This document shows, piece after piece, positions 1 through 6,874 of a DNA stretch of 64,000 bases (its first letter is position 1; every line of letters begins with the position of its first letter). Source of the DNA: Elusimicrobiaceae bacterium (GTDB taxonomy: Bacteria > Elusimicrobiota > Elusimicrobia > Elusimicrobiales > Elusimicrobiaceae); NCBI GenBank assembly GCA_017546175.1, contig JAFYXM010000009.1, positions 1 through 64,000 on the forward strand, in the 5' to 3' direction. The notes beneath the pieces were generated by a model that saw only the letters and a program-made list of their open reading frames with translations, ran no database searches and was not told where the DNA came from. The translations under genes and the position numbers were made by a program.

Positions 1-136
1 CCATAGCTTTGGCTTTGCCTTCTTTGGCCAATACTTTCGTAATAGCCGTCGTCAATGTCGTCTTACCGTGGTCTACGTGGCCAATCGTACCTACGTTTAC
101 GTGCGGTTTAGAGCGGGAAAATTTTTCCTTTGCCAT
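1..136 (-). CDS. tuf: Elongation factor Tu, N-terminal fragment
   Basis: Translating the minus strand from the ATG at 136 gives a protein that begins [20 protein letters not shown] and continues into VDHGKTTLT, the G1/P-loop region of EF-Tu. EF-Tu is the GTPase that carries aminoacyl-tRNA to the ribosome. Only the first 45 residues lie inside the window; the gene runs off the left edge. An AGGAG ribosome binding site lies about 8 bases before the ATG. It follows tRNA-Gly and tRNA-Thr on the same strand, the same order as glyT-thrT-tufB in E. coli, so the three are probably co-transcribed. Confidence 0.97.
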   Translation of the reverse strand, partial: MAKEKFSRSKPHVNVGTIGHVDHGKTTLTTAITKVLAKEGKAKAM

Positions 137-192
137 TTGTATAGTTCTCCTGTTTTGAGTTTACTACTTGTTGTTATTTTTTCAAAAAAATA

Positions 193-265
193 AGCTGGGG
201 ATGGGAATCGAACCCACGACCTTCTCCTTACCATGGAGATGCTCTACCAGCTGAGCTACCCCAGC
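193..265 (-). tRNA. tRNA-Thr (GGT anticodon)
   Basis: The minus strand folds into a full cloverleaf. The acceptor GCTGGGG pairs with CCCCAGC, the anticodon stem TCTCC/GGAGA encloses loop ATGGTAA with anticodon GGT, and the T arm contains GGTTCGATTCC. No CCA is encoded after the discriminator base. It lies 56 bases upstream of tuf. Confidence 0.96.
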
Positions 266-338
266 ACTTGACGTTTTTTCCGGAAAGTCCGGACGTCCAA
301 ATTGTCTTGCGGTTTAGGACGTGATCCTAGACCTAAAA

Positions 339-409
339 AGCGGGCGATGGGAATCGAACCCACGTGACCAGCTTGGAAGGCTGACGTTCTACCATTGAAC
401 TACGCCCGC
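339..409 (-). tRNA. tRNA-Gly (TCC anticodon)
   Basis: Minus-strand cloverleaf with acceptor GCGGGCG/CGCCCGC, anticodon stem TCAGC/GCTGG (four pairs plus one mismatch) and loop CTTCCAA giving anticodon TCC, and T-loop GGTTCGATTCC. CCA is not encoded. It is the first gene of the Gly-Thr-tuf unit. Confidence 0.96.
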
Positions 410-427
410 AAAAAAGACTACCTGTAT

Positions 428-456
428 ATTATACAAAAAATATACATTTTGCAAAA
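428..456 (-). promoter_or_regulatory. Promoter of the tRNA-Gly / tRNA-Thr / tuf unit
   Basis: On the minus strand a perfect TATAAT (428-433) lies 18 bases upstream of the tRNA-Gly 5' end. TTTTGC (451-456) sits 17 bases further up as a weak -35; TTGCAA at 449-454 with a 15-base spacer is an alternative. Position and -10 fit a strong stable-RNA promoter. Confidence 0.65.
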
Positions 457-543
457 CTATTTTTTAAAAAATACTTTTTTGTCAAACGAGCCAATAAAGC
501 AGAGCTTTTAAATATTATAGCAAATCTATAGGATTTTTTACAC

Positions 544-651
544 AAAAAAGTGCACCCGCCCATAACGGGTACACTCATAAAAAAGGGGGAGGCCTTAGGC
601 CCTTTTACGGGGCATAACCCTAAAATAGGTTCTCTTATCTGGCTCTCCCTT
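544..651 (-). ncRNA. Candidate small RNA with tandem terminators
   Basis: This stretch has no credible ORF but carries a complete transcription unit on the minus strand: a good promoter at 658-685, an expected start near 651, and two successive hairpins that end in T runs. The first ends near 578-584 (GGCCTCCCCC then seven T). The second is GTGTACCCG paired with CGGGTGCAC, then six T at 544-549. The 5' end GGGAGAGCC can pair with GGCCTCCC of the first terminator, closing a multi-branch fold with inner hairpins AACC/GGTT and GCCC/GGGC. The RNA would be about 74 or 107 nt. I do not recognise the family; SRP RNA motifs are absent. Confidence 0.5.
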
Positions 652-657
652 ACACAG

Positions 658-685
658 AGTATAAAGGAGAAAGAAAAAAATTCAA
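658..685 (-). promoter_or_regulatory. Promoter of the candidate small RNA
   Basis: Minus-strand TTGAAT (680-685), a 16-base spacer and TATACT (658-663). No coding start follows, so it points to a non-coding transcript. Confidence 0.6.
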
Positions 686-746
686 GACCTATTTTAAAAA
701 TATTTTTTCGACGAAAAAAGTTTTATTTTTCCAAAAACACGTTTTT

Positions 747-757
747 TTTGCTATAAT
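747..757 (+). promoter_or_regulatory. Extended -10 promoter of tRNA-Cys
   Basis: TTTGCTATAAT, with the -10 hexamer at 752-757 and a TG one base upstream. TTCCAA at 729-734 is a poor -35. The tRNA begins 17 bases downstream. The same TTTGCTATAAT string recurs at several other promoters in this window. Confidence 0.7.
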
Positions 758-774
758 ATTTTTACTGATTTAAC

Positions 775-846
775 GGTGCGGTGGCCAAGTGGTAAGGCGA
801 GAGTCTGCAAAACTCTTATTCGTGGGTTCGATTCCCACCCGCACCT
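775..846 (+). tRNA. tRNA-Cys (GCA anticodon)
   Basis: Plus-strand cloverleaf: acceptor GGTGCGG/CCGCACC, anticodon stem AGAGT/ACTCT with loop CTGCAAA giving anticodon GCA, and T arm GTGGGTTCGATTCCCAC. Position 846 is the discriminator and CCA is not encoded. It is followed by its own terminator. Confidence 0.96.
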
Positions 847-854
847 TTTCTTTT

Positions 855-879
855 ACCCGCTTAACGGCGGGTTTTTTTA
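855..879 (+). terminator. Rho-independent terminator of tRNA-Cys
   Basis: Stem ACCCGC/GCGGGT with a short loop, followed by a run of seven T, 9 bases after the tRNA. Confidence 0.85.
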
Positions 880-883
880 TGAC

Positions 884-914
884 AAAAAACCTGTACCGAG
901 AAGTACAGGTTTTA
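884..914. terminator. Bidirectional terminator
   Basis: Perfect stem ACCTGTAC/GTACAGGT with loop CGAGAA. It is flanked by A on the left and T on the right, so it can stop the minus-strand gene ending at 920 and any read-through from tRNA-Cys. Confidence 0.8.
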
Positions 915-919
915 AAATT

Positions 920-2488
920 TTAATAAGAAACAGTTTCTCTAAGAGGCTCATCTCCGGTTAGCAGCGCGGCCGCCCCTCCCGTGGCCACCACTTTCCAACC
1001 GTAACGGCTCAACAAGGCTTTGATATTTCTTTTTCCCCATTGGAATGAATGCTTGGTTACTGCTTGCGCAATGCCCAAATAAAAAACGGTTTTTGCGGGA
1101 AGAATGCGAACAATTCCTTTACCGGCTCCCTTTACTACTGCAGAACTACCCTTAAAAAACCAACCTAACAATTTACCAACTCCCACCCATTCTACAATCA
1201 CTTCACAGGTTCCTTGCACATAATTACAAACGACACTGCCCGTATAACCTTTCTTTAATATGGAATACAATTTGTTTTGCAAAGCCGCTTCCTCTTTTTC
1301 CCATCCGTTCAAAGAATAGGCATCCCCCAATATTTTAGCCATGCGCATACCCTGCATGGGTATATATAAGTAAGAAGCGAAGTGTCCTTCGGAATCGGTA
1401 TCCAAATAACTTTCAATAAAATTTCTCATTAAAGCAGAAGATTCCTGCGTTGATGTTCTGGAAGAGTAAGAGACAAATAAAGCCGTCAATAATGTATGCA
1501 AAACCAAATGGGCCTGCCCGTTGTAAGAATCTACTACATTTCCTCTGCCGTCTGTTCCGGGCGTCACATGATGTAAGTAAAAAGTTTCGCCTTTATCCGA
1601 AAAAGCAGGTCTGTTTCCGCGACCAATAAAATTAAGGCCGCCCGTACTGACCATAGATTTTAAAATACCATCATCGTTTTTCATGGCCAAATAATTATTT
1701 ACTTGACCAAATAAAGAAATCAAAGCTCCTTGATTACTGATAGACAAAACGTCCGTACAAGGAACGCCGGGAACATAATAATCTGTGCGATAATCTTTGA
1801 TCCGATTAAATTTACGAATCTGTTTTTCTAACCGTCTTTCAAACGTTTCTCTGCTTTGCAAACTACGTACAGGGATATCTAATTCTACAGGATCTTGAGC
1901 CAACAAATACAATAATTCCGCCGCCCAACGAGCTCTGTGAGAAGTAACCGGTTGACTCGCTGCGAGGTCAATCTGCTCAAAAGCCGCATTTTCTATAGAC
2001 CATTTAAAAGCAGGATGACGGGCCAAAGCGGATGCAATTAATAACATCAAACCATCTCTTTGAAAGGAACGACTCTTTTCATCATAGTAACTGTTCAAAA
2101 AATTCCTAACCATGCTTTTGATATTTTCCGTACACTCTTTATTTTCCGGTCCATAAGGATATAAAAAATGCCCATAGTAAACAATCTCTTCTATTTCTTC
2201 TCCTTTTAACTCGGATAAATAAAGAGAGTTCTCTATTACTTCTTGATAACGGCAAGCATCTACATTGCCGTCTGCCTCAAAATCACTTCTGAGCCCGACA
2301 AGGCCTTGCTGAGAAAAAAGAGATTTCTTTTTTTGCAGATATTGCTCAAAGTGCTGTATATTTGCTGGCGAAATTGTAGAAGATGAATACGTAGGGAAAA
2401 AAGGATTTCCCATATTCTGCGCATAAAGAGAGAGAGAATATATTGATATCAAAAAAAGAGATAAAAATTTTTTCGTAAAATTTTTCAT
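920..2488 (-). CDS. Secreted protein of unknown function, 522 aa
   Basis: I do not recognise this protein. Residues 1-23 form a clear signal peptide (lysine-rich start, hydrophobic core, ending near YAQ), so export to the periplasm or beyond is expected. The body is mostly hydrophilic, with helical segments rich in Arg, Glu and Tyr. The last 100 or so residues change character, with several Gly/Val/Ala-rich stretches (around 420-450 and 490-515) that could be amphipathic or membrane-associating helices. A Cys pair lies near residues 422-430. It is monocistronic, with a terminator at 884-914. The start codon is fixed by a promoter whose expected +1 coincides with the A of the ATG, and no ribosome binding site precedes it. 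Confidence 0.8.
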   Translation of the reverse strand: MKNFTKKFLSLFLISIYSLSLYAQNMGNPFFPTYSSSTISPANIQHFEQYLQKKKSLFSQQGLVGLRSDFEADGNVDACRYQEVIENSLYLSELKGEEIEEIVYYGHFLYPYGPENKECTENIKSMVRNFLNSYYDEKSRSFQRDGLMLLIASALARHPAFKWSIENAAFEQIDLAASQPVTSHRARWAAELLYLLAQDPVELDIPVRSLQSRETFERRLEKQIRKFNRIKDYRTDYYVPGVPCTDVLSISNQGALISLFGQVNNYLAMKNDDGILKSMVSTGGLNFIGRGNRPAFSDKGETFYLHHVTPGTDGRGNVVDSYNGQAHLVLHTLLTALFVSYSSRTSTQESSALMRNFIESYLDTDSEGHFASYLYIPMQGMRMAKILGDAYSLNGWEKEEAALQNKLYSILKKGYTGSVVCNYVQGTCEVIVEWVGVGKLLGWFFKGSSAVVKGAGKGIVRILPAKTVFYLGIAQAVTKHSFQWGKRNIKALLSRYGWKVVATGGAAALLTGDEPLRETVSY

Positions 2489-2494
2489 ACTTTC

Positions 2495-2523
2495 AGTATC
2501 TCAAAAAATACGGCAAAATCCAA
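2495..2523 (-). promoter_or_regulatory. Promoter giving a leaderless start
   Basis: Minus-strand TTGGAT (2518-2523), 17-base spacer, GATACT (2495-2500), then exactly six bases before the ATG at 2488. A TG precedes the -10 by one base (extended -10). Confidence 0.5.
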
Positions 2524-2561
2524 GGGTCTTTGGGCCTAATTTATCAGGTCCAAAAGTCCTA

Positions 2562-2587
2562 AAAAAGCCCCTTTCGGGGCTTTTAGG
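2562..2587. terminator. Bidirectional terminator
   Basis: Stem AAAAGCCCC/GGGGCTTTT around a CTTTC-type loop. On the minus strand it ends in a T run 13 bases after the stop codon of the membrane protein at 2600. Confidence 0.85.
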
Positions 2588-2599
2588 AAGTAGTTTAAA

Positions 2600-3160
2600 T
2601 CAGACCAGCAAACTAACAGTCAGTATCAATGCTCCCAAACTAAGCAATGCAATAGCCGTCACGGGAACAAAAGCAAAACATAACACACAAAAGGCTTTGG
2701 CTAAGCCCACTTTTGACACTCTGGCTGTATTTAGCACCACAAAAGAAAAACGCCACATGATGCTAATCACAAAAGCCAAAGCGGCTAAAGGTTTCAACCA
2801 AGGCAAGGCAGCGGCAAATAAAGCAAAAACAAGCAATATCCCCTGCACTAATCCTGACAAACCCAACACCACAAACAAAGAAGAGGAACCATTGCTATCG
2901 GAAAAGAAGTTTAAAAACAGTCCCGACAACGCAGCCCACAAATAACCAAAGGTCACTTCCAATAACCAAAAGAAAGCAAACCTCCACAAAAGGCCCCAAA
3001 CAGAAAGGTTATCCCCTATCCAAAAGAAAACCACCCAGCACAAAGCTGCCGCTCCATACCCCACCAAGGCACCACTGAAACGACGCTCCTCCACCAAACC
3101 TCGCACAGCGGCGGCAGGATCTTTGGCATATTTAAAATAAGCATTCCACAAAGCTACCAT
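2600..3160 (-). CDS. Yip1-like integral membrane protein, 186 aa
   Basis: The protein has about five hydrophobic segments (approximate residues 32-48, 54-78, 92-118, 122-145, 155-185) behind a short polar N-terminus that contains AYFKYAKDPAAAVR. Length, helix number and the amphipathic start resemble the bacterial Yip1/YIP1-domain family, whose function is mostly unknown. That family call is inference. An AAGGAG ribosome binding site lies 6 bases before the ATG, inside the end of sppA (gap 9 bases), so the two genes are probably one operon and translationally close. A terminator follows at 2562-2587. Confidence 0.65.
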   Translation of the reverse strand: MVALWNAYFKYAKDPAAAVRGLVEERRFSGALVGYGAAALCWVVFFWIGDNLSVWGLLWRFAFFWLLEVTFGYLWAALSGLFLNFFSDSNGSSSLFVVLGLSGLVQGILLVFALFAAALPWLKPLAALAFVISIMWRFSFVVLNTARVSKVGLAKAFCVLCFAFVPVTAIALLSLGALILTVSLLV

Positions 3161-3169
3161 AAAAACTCC

Positions 3170-4327
3170 TTATAATACCCACAAGTAAGACACGGACGGG
3201 GTATTCATACTTTGCAGTTGTTTGGTTAAGTTTTTACTTTCCATGCTGGAACCAAACGAAAAAATCAATTCGCGCAAACCTTCTTTCTTTTGAGTTAAAA
3301 TTTTAGGATCTTTGATACCGGCTAATTCACCGGCCAACAAACGGGCCGTTTCTTCTCCGCCCAATTTGTCAATAAAACCCAAATCAAAAGCGCGTTTTCC
3401 GGTAAAAATACGTCCGTCGGTATAAGCAGCCATATCCTCCGGTTTTACATTCGGGCGGCCTTCTTTTACGGCAGTTAAAAATTGTTGGTAAGTGTCATCC
3501 ACCATATCTTGCAAAATAGCTTTTTCCGCATCGGTCATCGGGCGGTAAGCAGATCCTATATCTTTATATTTACCCGACGTAATAGGCGTAACAGAAATGC
3601 CCAACTTATTAAAAAGGCCTACCACATTTCCAGACTGCATAATAACCCCTACAGAACCCGTAATGGTCCCCGGTTCAGCAACAATTTTGTCGGCAGCCAT
3701 GGCAATGTAAAAAGCGCCGCTGGCAGCTACATCTCTAAACAAAGCTACTACTTTTTTGCCTTTTTCTTTGGCAGCCAAAATTTCGGCATGAATATCCTGT
3801 ACAGAAGCCACCGTTCCTCCCGGAGAGTTAATGTCTAATACAATGGCCTTTACATTATCCTCTTTGGCCGCATCGCGAATACGTTTAGAAATATAAGAAG
3901 CACTGCTGGGCATGCTAAAAGGACTGGAATCGCTTTCTTCCGCAATCGCTCCGCGTACTTTAATCCAGGCAATGCCTTCTGTCTGTTTGTTCTTTTTAGA
4001 AGATGAAAAAGAAAAATTATTTCCGCTGCATTTGCTTTCTTTCGGGCAAGACATACCCGGTTTAACTGTCAAATATACTCCGCAGACGGCAGAAATACAA
4101 AAGGAAAAAAGCAACAAAAAGAACCAAAAGCTTCCTCTGTTTTTAGGAGTTTTGGCTCCCTCTTTTTGCTCATGTTTTTCATCAGAACCAAAAACGGTGC
4201 TTACGCCGGCTTCTTCCACTTCTTTATTTGAAAAAGAAAGATCCGTTTTTTCATTTTCTTTTAATTTCTGTTCCCAGTCGGTCATGCTGGTGTTATCTTG
4301 ATTTAAATCTTCTTTATTTTCTGACAT
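3170..4327 (-). CDS. sppA: Signal peptide peptidase SppA (protease IV, short form)
   Basis: SppA is a membrane-anchored serine protease that degrades cleaved signal peptides. I start it at the ATG at 4327, which has AAGGGG 7 bases upstream; a TTG 18 bases earlier is possible but worse. Residues 1-64 are polar and probably disordered, 66-88 form one transmembrane helix, and the S49 domain follows from about 115. The Ser/Lys dyad is visible: Ser203 in DVAASGAFYIA and Lys255 in SGKYKDIGSA. INSPGG (167-171) and ITGSVGVI (222-229) are further family motifs. At 385 residues this is the single-domain (B. subtilis-like) form rather than the E. coli double-domain form. Confidence 0.94.
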   Translation of the reverse strand: MSENKEDLNQDNTSMTDWEQKLKENEKTDLSFSNKEVEEAGVSTVFGSDEKHEQKEGAKTPKNRGSFWFFLLLFSFCISAVCGVYLTVKPGMSCPKESKCSGNNFSFSSSKKNKQTEGIAWIKVRGAIAEESDSSPFSMPSSASYISKRIRDAAKEDNVKAIVLDINSPGGTVASVQDIHAEILAAKEKGKKVVALFRDVAASGAFYIAMAADKIVAEPGTITGSVGVIMQSGNVVGLFNKLGISVTPITSGKYKDIGSAYRPMTDAEKAILQDMVDDTYQQFLTAVKEGRPNVKPEDMAAYTDGRIFTGKRAFDLGFIDKLGGEETARLLAGELAGIKDPKILTQKKEGLRELIFSFGSSMESKNLTKQLQSMNTPSVSYLWVL

Positions 4328-4356
4328 GATTTTCCCCTTGATCAAAATCTCTCTTC

Positions 4357-4379
4357 ATTATAGCAATTAATGCTAAAAT
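4357..4379. promoter_or_regulatory. Back-to-back promoters of sppA and dapA
   Basis: The minus strand carries TTGCTATAAT (-10 hexamer at 4357-4362) for sppA. The plus strand carries TGCTAAAAT (-10 hexamer at 4374-4379) for dapA. Both have the extended TG-n element, and the two are related by a near-palindrome (TTATAGCA ... TGCTAAAA). The hexamers are only 11 bases apart, so the two promoters cannot be occupied independently. Confidence 0.6.
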
Positions 4380-4419
4380 ATTTAAAAGTTGCTGTGGCAT
4401 ATTGTTGGGAGGAATTTTT

Positions 4420-5304
4420 ATGTTTCAAGGAATTTATACGGCATTAGTTACTCCTTTTACACAAGAGGGAAAAATTGATTTTAACAGTTTGGAAACCTTA
4501 ATTGAAAAACAAATTTCTGCCGGTGTAGACGGGCTGGTGCTCTTGGGCACCACCGCCGAAGCAGCCACCATGGACGAAGCAGAAAAAGATGAACTTCTTT
4601 GTGCTGCTATTAAACAAATCAACAAACGTGTCAAAGTAATCATTGGCACCGGTACAAATTGTACCGCTACCACTTTGAAAAATTCAAAAGCGGCCCTGCG
4701 CCACTCTCCCGATGGAATTTTAGTGGTAACTCCTTATTACAATAAACCCAATCCGTCCGGTTTAGTGGAGCATTACCGCCAAGTAGCCCAATTAGGCTGT
4801 CCTATTGTCCTTTATCATATCCCCGGCAGAACAGGGCTAAAATTGCCGGCTAACGTGTTGGCTAAAATCTTGCAAGAAGTACCGCTCATTAAAGCTGTCA
4901 AAGAATCTGATTATGATATGTGCGGTGTAACGGATACGGCTGTTAAATTTGCAGACAAAATCAATTACCTTTGCGGCAATGATGATTTATTTTTGCAATA
5001 TCTTTCCATCAATTGTAGCGGCATTATCAGTGCCGCAGCCAATGTAATGGCTCCGGCCTTTGTGCGTATTCATCAGCATTGGAAAAAAGGCGAAACTCAA
5101 AAAGCTTTTGAAATTTTTACCCAAGCTTATCCCCTTATCAAAGCTTGCTACACCGAGACCAACCCCACTTGCGTAAAATATTTATTATCTCGGTTGAATA
5201 TCGGCACTGATACCGTACGTCTTCCGTTGGGTTCTGTAGATAAGACTAACAAGGAAAAGATAGACGTGGTATTGAACCAAACAAAAAAATCTTTACTTAT
5301 TTAG
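4420..5304 (+). CDS. dapA: 4-hydroxy-tetrahydrodipicolinate synthase
   Basis: DapA condenses pyruvate with aspartate semialdehyde, the first committed step of the DAP/lysine pathway. The 294-residue TIM-barrel shows the family landmarks: GTTAE (43-47), Tyr132 and the PGRTG loop (135-139), and the Schiff-base Lys161 in KAVKES. The ATG at 4420 is chosen because GGGAGG lies 7 bases upstream; an in-frame upstream alternative start lacks this. It is the first gene of dapA-asd-dapB-Mur ligase, with gaps of 8, -4 and -4 bases. The promoter is the extended -10 at 4371-4379. Confidence 0.97.
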   Translation: MFQGIYTALVTPFTQEGKIDFNSLETLIEKQISAGVDGLVLLGTTAEAATMDEAEKDELLCAAIKQINKRVKVIIGTGTNCTATTLKNSKAALRHSPDGILVVTPYYNKPNPSGLVEHYRQVAQLGCPIVLYHIPGRTGLKLPANVLAKILQEVPLIKAVKESDYDMCGVTDTAVKFADKINYLCGNDDLFLQYLSINCSGIISAAANVMAPAFVRIHQHWKKGETQKAFEIFTQAYPLIKACYTETNPTCVKYLLSRLNIGTDTVRLPLGSVDKTNKEKIDVVLNQTKKSLLI

Positions 5305-5312
5305 GAGACCTC

Positions 5313-6191
5313 ATGAAAACCGTAGGTATTATCGGTGCGAACGGCGTAGTCGGGCGCACATTACAAGCAGAATTTAAAAAAATCAAAACCCCTTTTGAGG
5401 TTAAACTCTTTGGGCGTCAAGATGAAATTCCACAACTTGATGCAGCGGTTTTTTGTACAGACAACCCAGACAGCGCTCGTTTATATGAGCAGCTTAAAGA
5501 CCGCATCGGCTACATCGTAGATATGTCGGCACAGTTTCGCCAAGAACCGAATGTGCCTCTTGTTATTCCTGAAATCAATCCGCATGCCATTACCCAACAA
5601 ACGCGCCTGATTGCCAGCCCCAACTGCACTACCACGGGCCTTGTAATGACGATGGCGCCGCTTCGGCAATTTTATCACTTAACGGAAGTTTTCTTTTGCT
5701 CGTATCAGGCTATCAGCGGTGGCGGAAAAAAGCTGTTGGAAGAATTCCACACAGCAGGATCTCTGTATGAAAACAACTGCGTTCCCTTAATCGGCTCCAT
5801 TCAGGAAAACGGTTATTCTTCCGAAGAATTAAAGGGGATCTACGAAACGCGTAAAATTTTGGAAATGCCGCACGTAAAAGTATATCCGCACACGGTGCGT
5901 GTGGCGGTAGAAAATGCCCACAGCTTGGGAGTTACTTTAAAAGCAGAGCAAGATTTTGACCTCGCTACTGTGATAAAAGCGTGGAATAGCTTCCCCCATT
6001 TACGCTACAGCGAAGAAATAGTAACCCCCAAACAAAGCAGCGGTCAAGAAACTACTTTTGCCTGCCGTTTACGCAGAGATGTGGAAGATAAAAATATTAT
6101 TCACTATTTTATTACGTTTGATAATTTGCTCAAAGGAGCCGCTATGAATGCACGCCAAATTATTGAACTGTTACTGGAGAAATACCTGTGA
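5313..6191 (+). CDS. asd: Aspartate-semialdehyde dehydrogenase
   Basis: Asd reduces aspartyl phosphate to aspartate semialdehyde, the substrate of DapA. An N-terminal Rossmann motif (GIIGANGVVG, 5-14), the catalytic Cys105 in SPNCTTTG and the QAISGGGKK segment identify it. The substrate-binding histidine is likely His203 in AVENAHS. At 292 residues it is about 40 shorter than typical Asd enzymes, but all core motifs are present. It has a GGAG ribosome binding site and overlaps dapB by 4 bases. Confidence 0.93.
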   Translation: MKTVGIIGANGVVGRTLQAEFKKIKTPFEVKLFGRQDEIPQLDAAVFCTDNPDSARLYEQLKDRIGYIVDMSAQFRQEPNVPLVIPEINPHAITQQTRLIASPNCTTTGLVMTMAPLRQFYHLTEVFFCSYQAISGGGKKLLEEFHTAGSLYENNCVPLIGSIQENGYSSEELKGIYETRKILEMPHVKVYPHTVRVAVENAHSLGVTLKAEQDFDLATVIKAWNSFPHLRYSEEIVTPKQSSGQETTFACRLRRDVEDKNIIHYFITFDNLLKGAAMNARQIIELLLEKYL

Positions 6192-6874
6192 AAAAAGCAA
6201 TTATTAACGGCGCAGGCGGCAGAATGGGCCAAGCTATCGCCCGTATTATTTCCTCAAACCCTGCCTTGGGCCTAGAGGTGTCTGCCTTGCGCGAAGAAGG
6301 AGATAAAACTCAAACCCCGGCCGACGTGGTGATTGATTTTTCTTCTGCGCAAGGAGCGCAAGAAGCTTTTAATTTAGCCAAAGATTTAAAAGCCGCTTGT
6401 TTAATCGGCACCACTAACTTGCCGGAACGCTTTTTATTTCAAATGCAAGAGGAGCATAAAATTCCATTATTTTATGCACCGAACGTAAGTTTAAGTGTCT
6501 ATTTCTTTGGAGAGCTTTTAAAGCAGGCTTCCCAAATGTACGCCGGCTACGAAAGAGCCTTGCACGAAATACACCACGTACATAAAAAGGACGCTCCCTC
6601 CGGTACGGCCAAAAAACTGGCTGAAGCGATAGAGCTTCCTCTATCCAAAGTATCCTACGAACGCTTTGGAGAAACGGTAGGCACTCATATCCTTACCTTG
6701 TCTTCCTGCCACGACCAAATTATGCTTAAACACGAAGCCACAGACCGAGATTTATTTGCCGCCTCTGCGGTACATATTGCAGCATGGCTGGTGCATCAGC
6801 CGGCAGGGTTTTATACCATGCAAGATTATGCCCGTTTTATACTAAAATCTTCTAAAAAGGACGTAACATTATGA
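6188..6874 (+). CDS. dapB: 4-hydroxy-tetrahydrodipicolinate reductase
   Basis: DapB reduces the DapA product with NAD(P)H. The nucleotide-binding motif GAGGRMGQAI (8-17) and the catalytic signature EIHHVHKKDAPSGTA (127-141; His129/130, Lys133/134) are intact. The start is a GTG overlapping the asd stop (GTGA), so translation is probably coupled. At 228 residues it is shorter than the usual 240-270. It overlaps the following Mur ligase by ATGA. Confidence 0.95.
   Translation: MKKAIINGAGGRMGQAIARIISSNPALGLEVSALREEGDKTQTPADVVIDFSSAQGAQEAFNLAKDLKAACLIGTTNLPERFLFQMQEEHKIPLFYAPNVSLSVYFFGELLKQASQMYAGYERALHEIHHVHKKDAPSGTAKKLAEAIELPLSKVSYERFGETVGTHILTLSSCHDQIMLKHEATDRDLFAASAVHIAAWLVHQPAGFYTMQDYARFILKSSKKDVTL

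Noticed and set aside
550..756. Plus-strand ORF of 68 codons
   Set aside because: Low-complexity, no ribosome binding site, lies across the minus-strand small-RNA promoter and terminators; no coding character.
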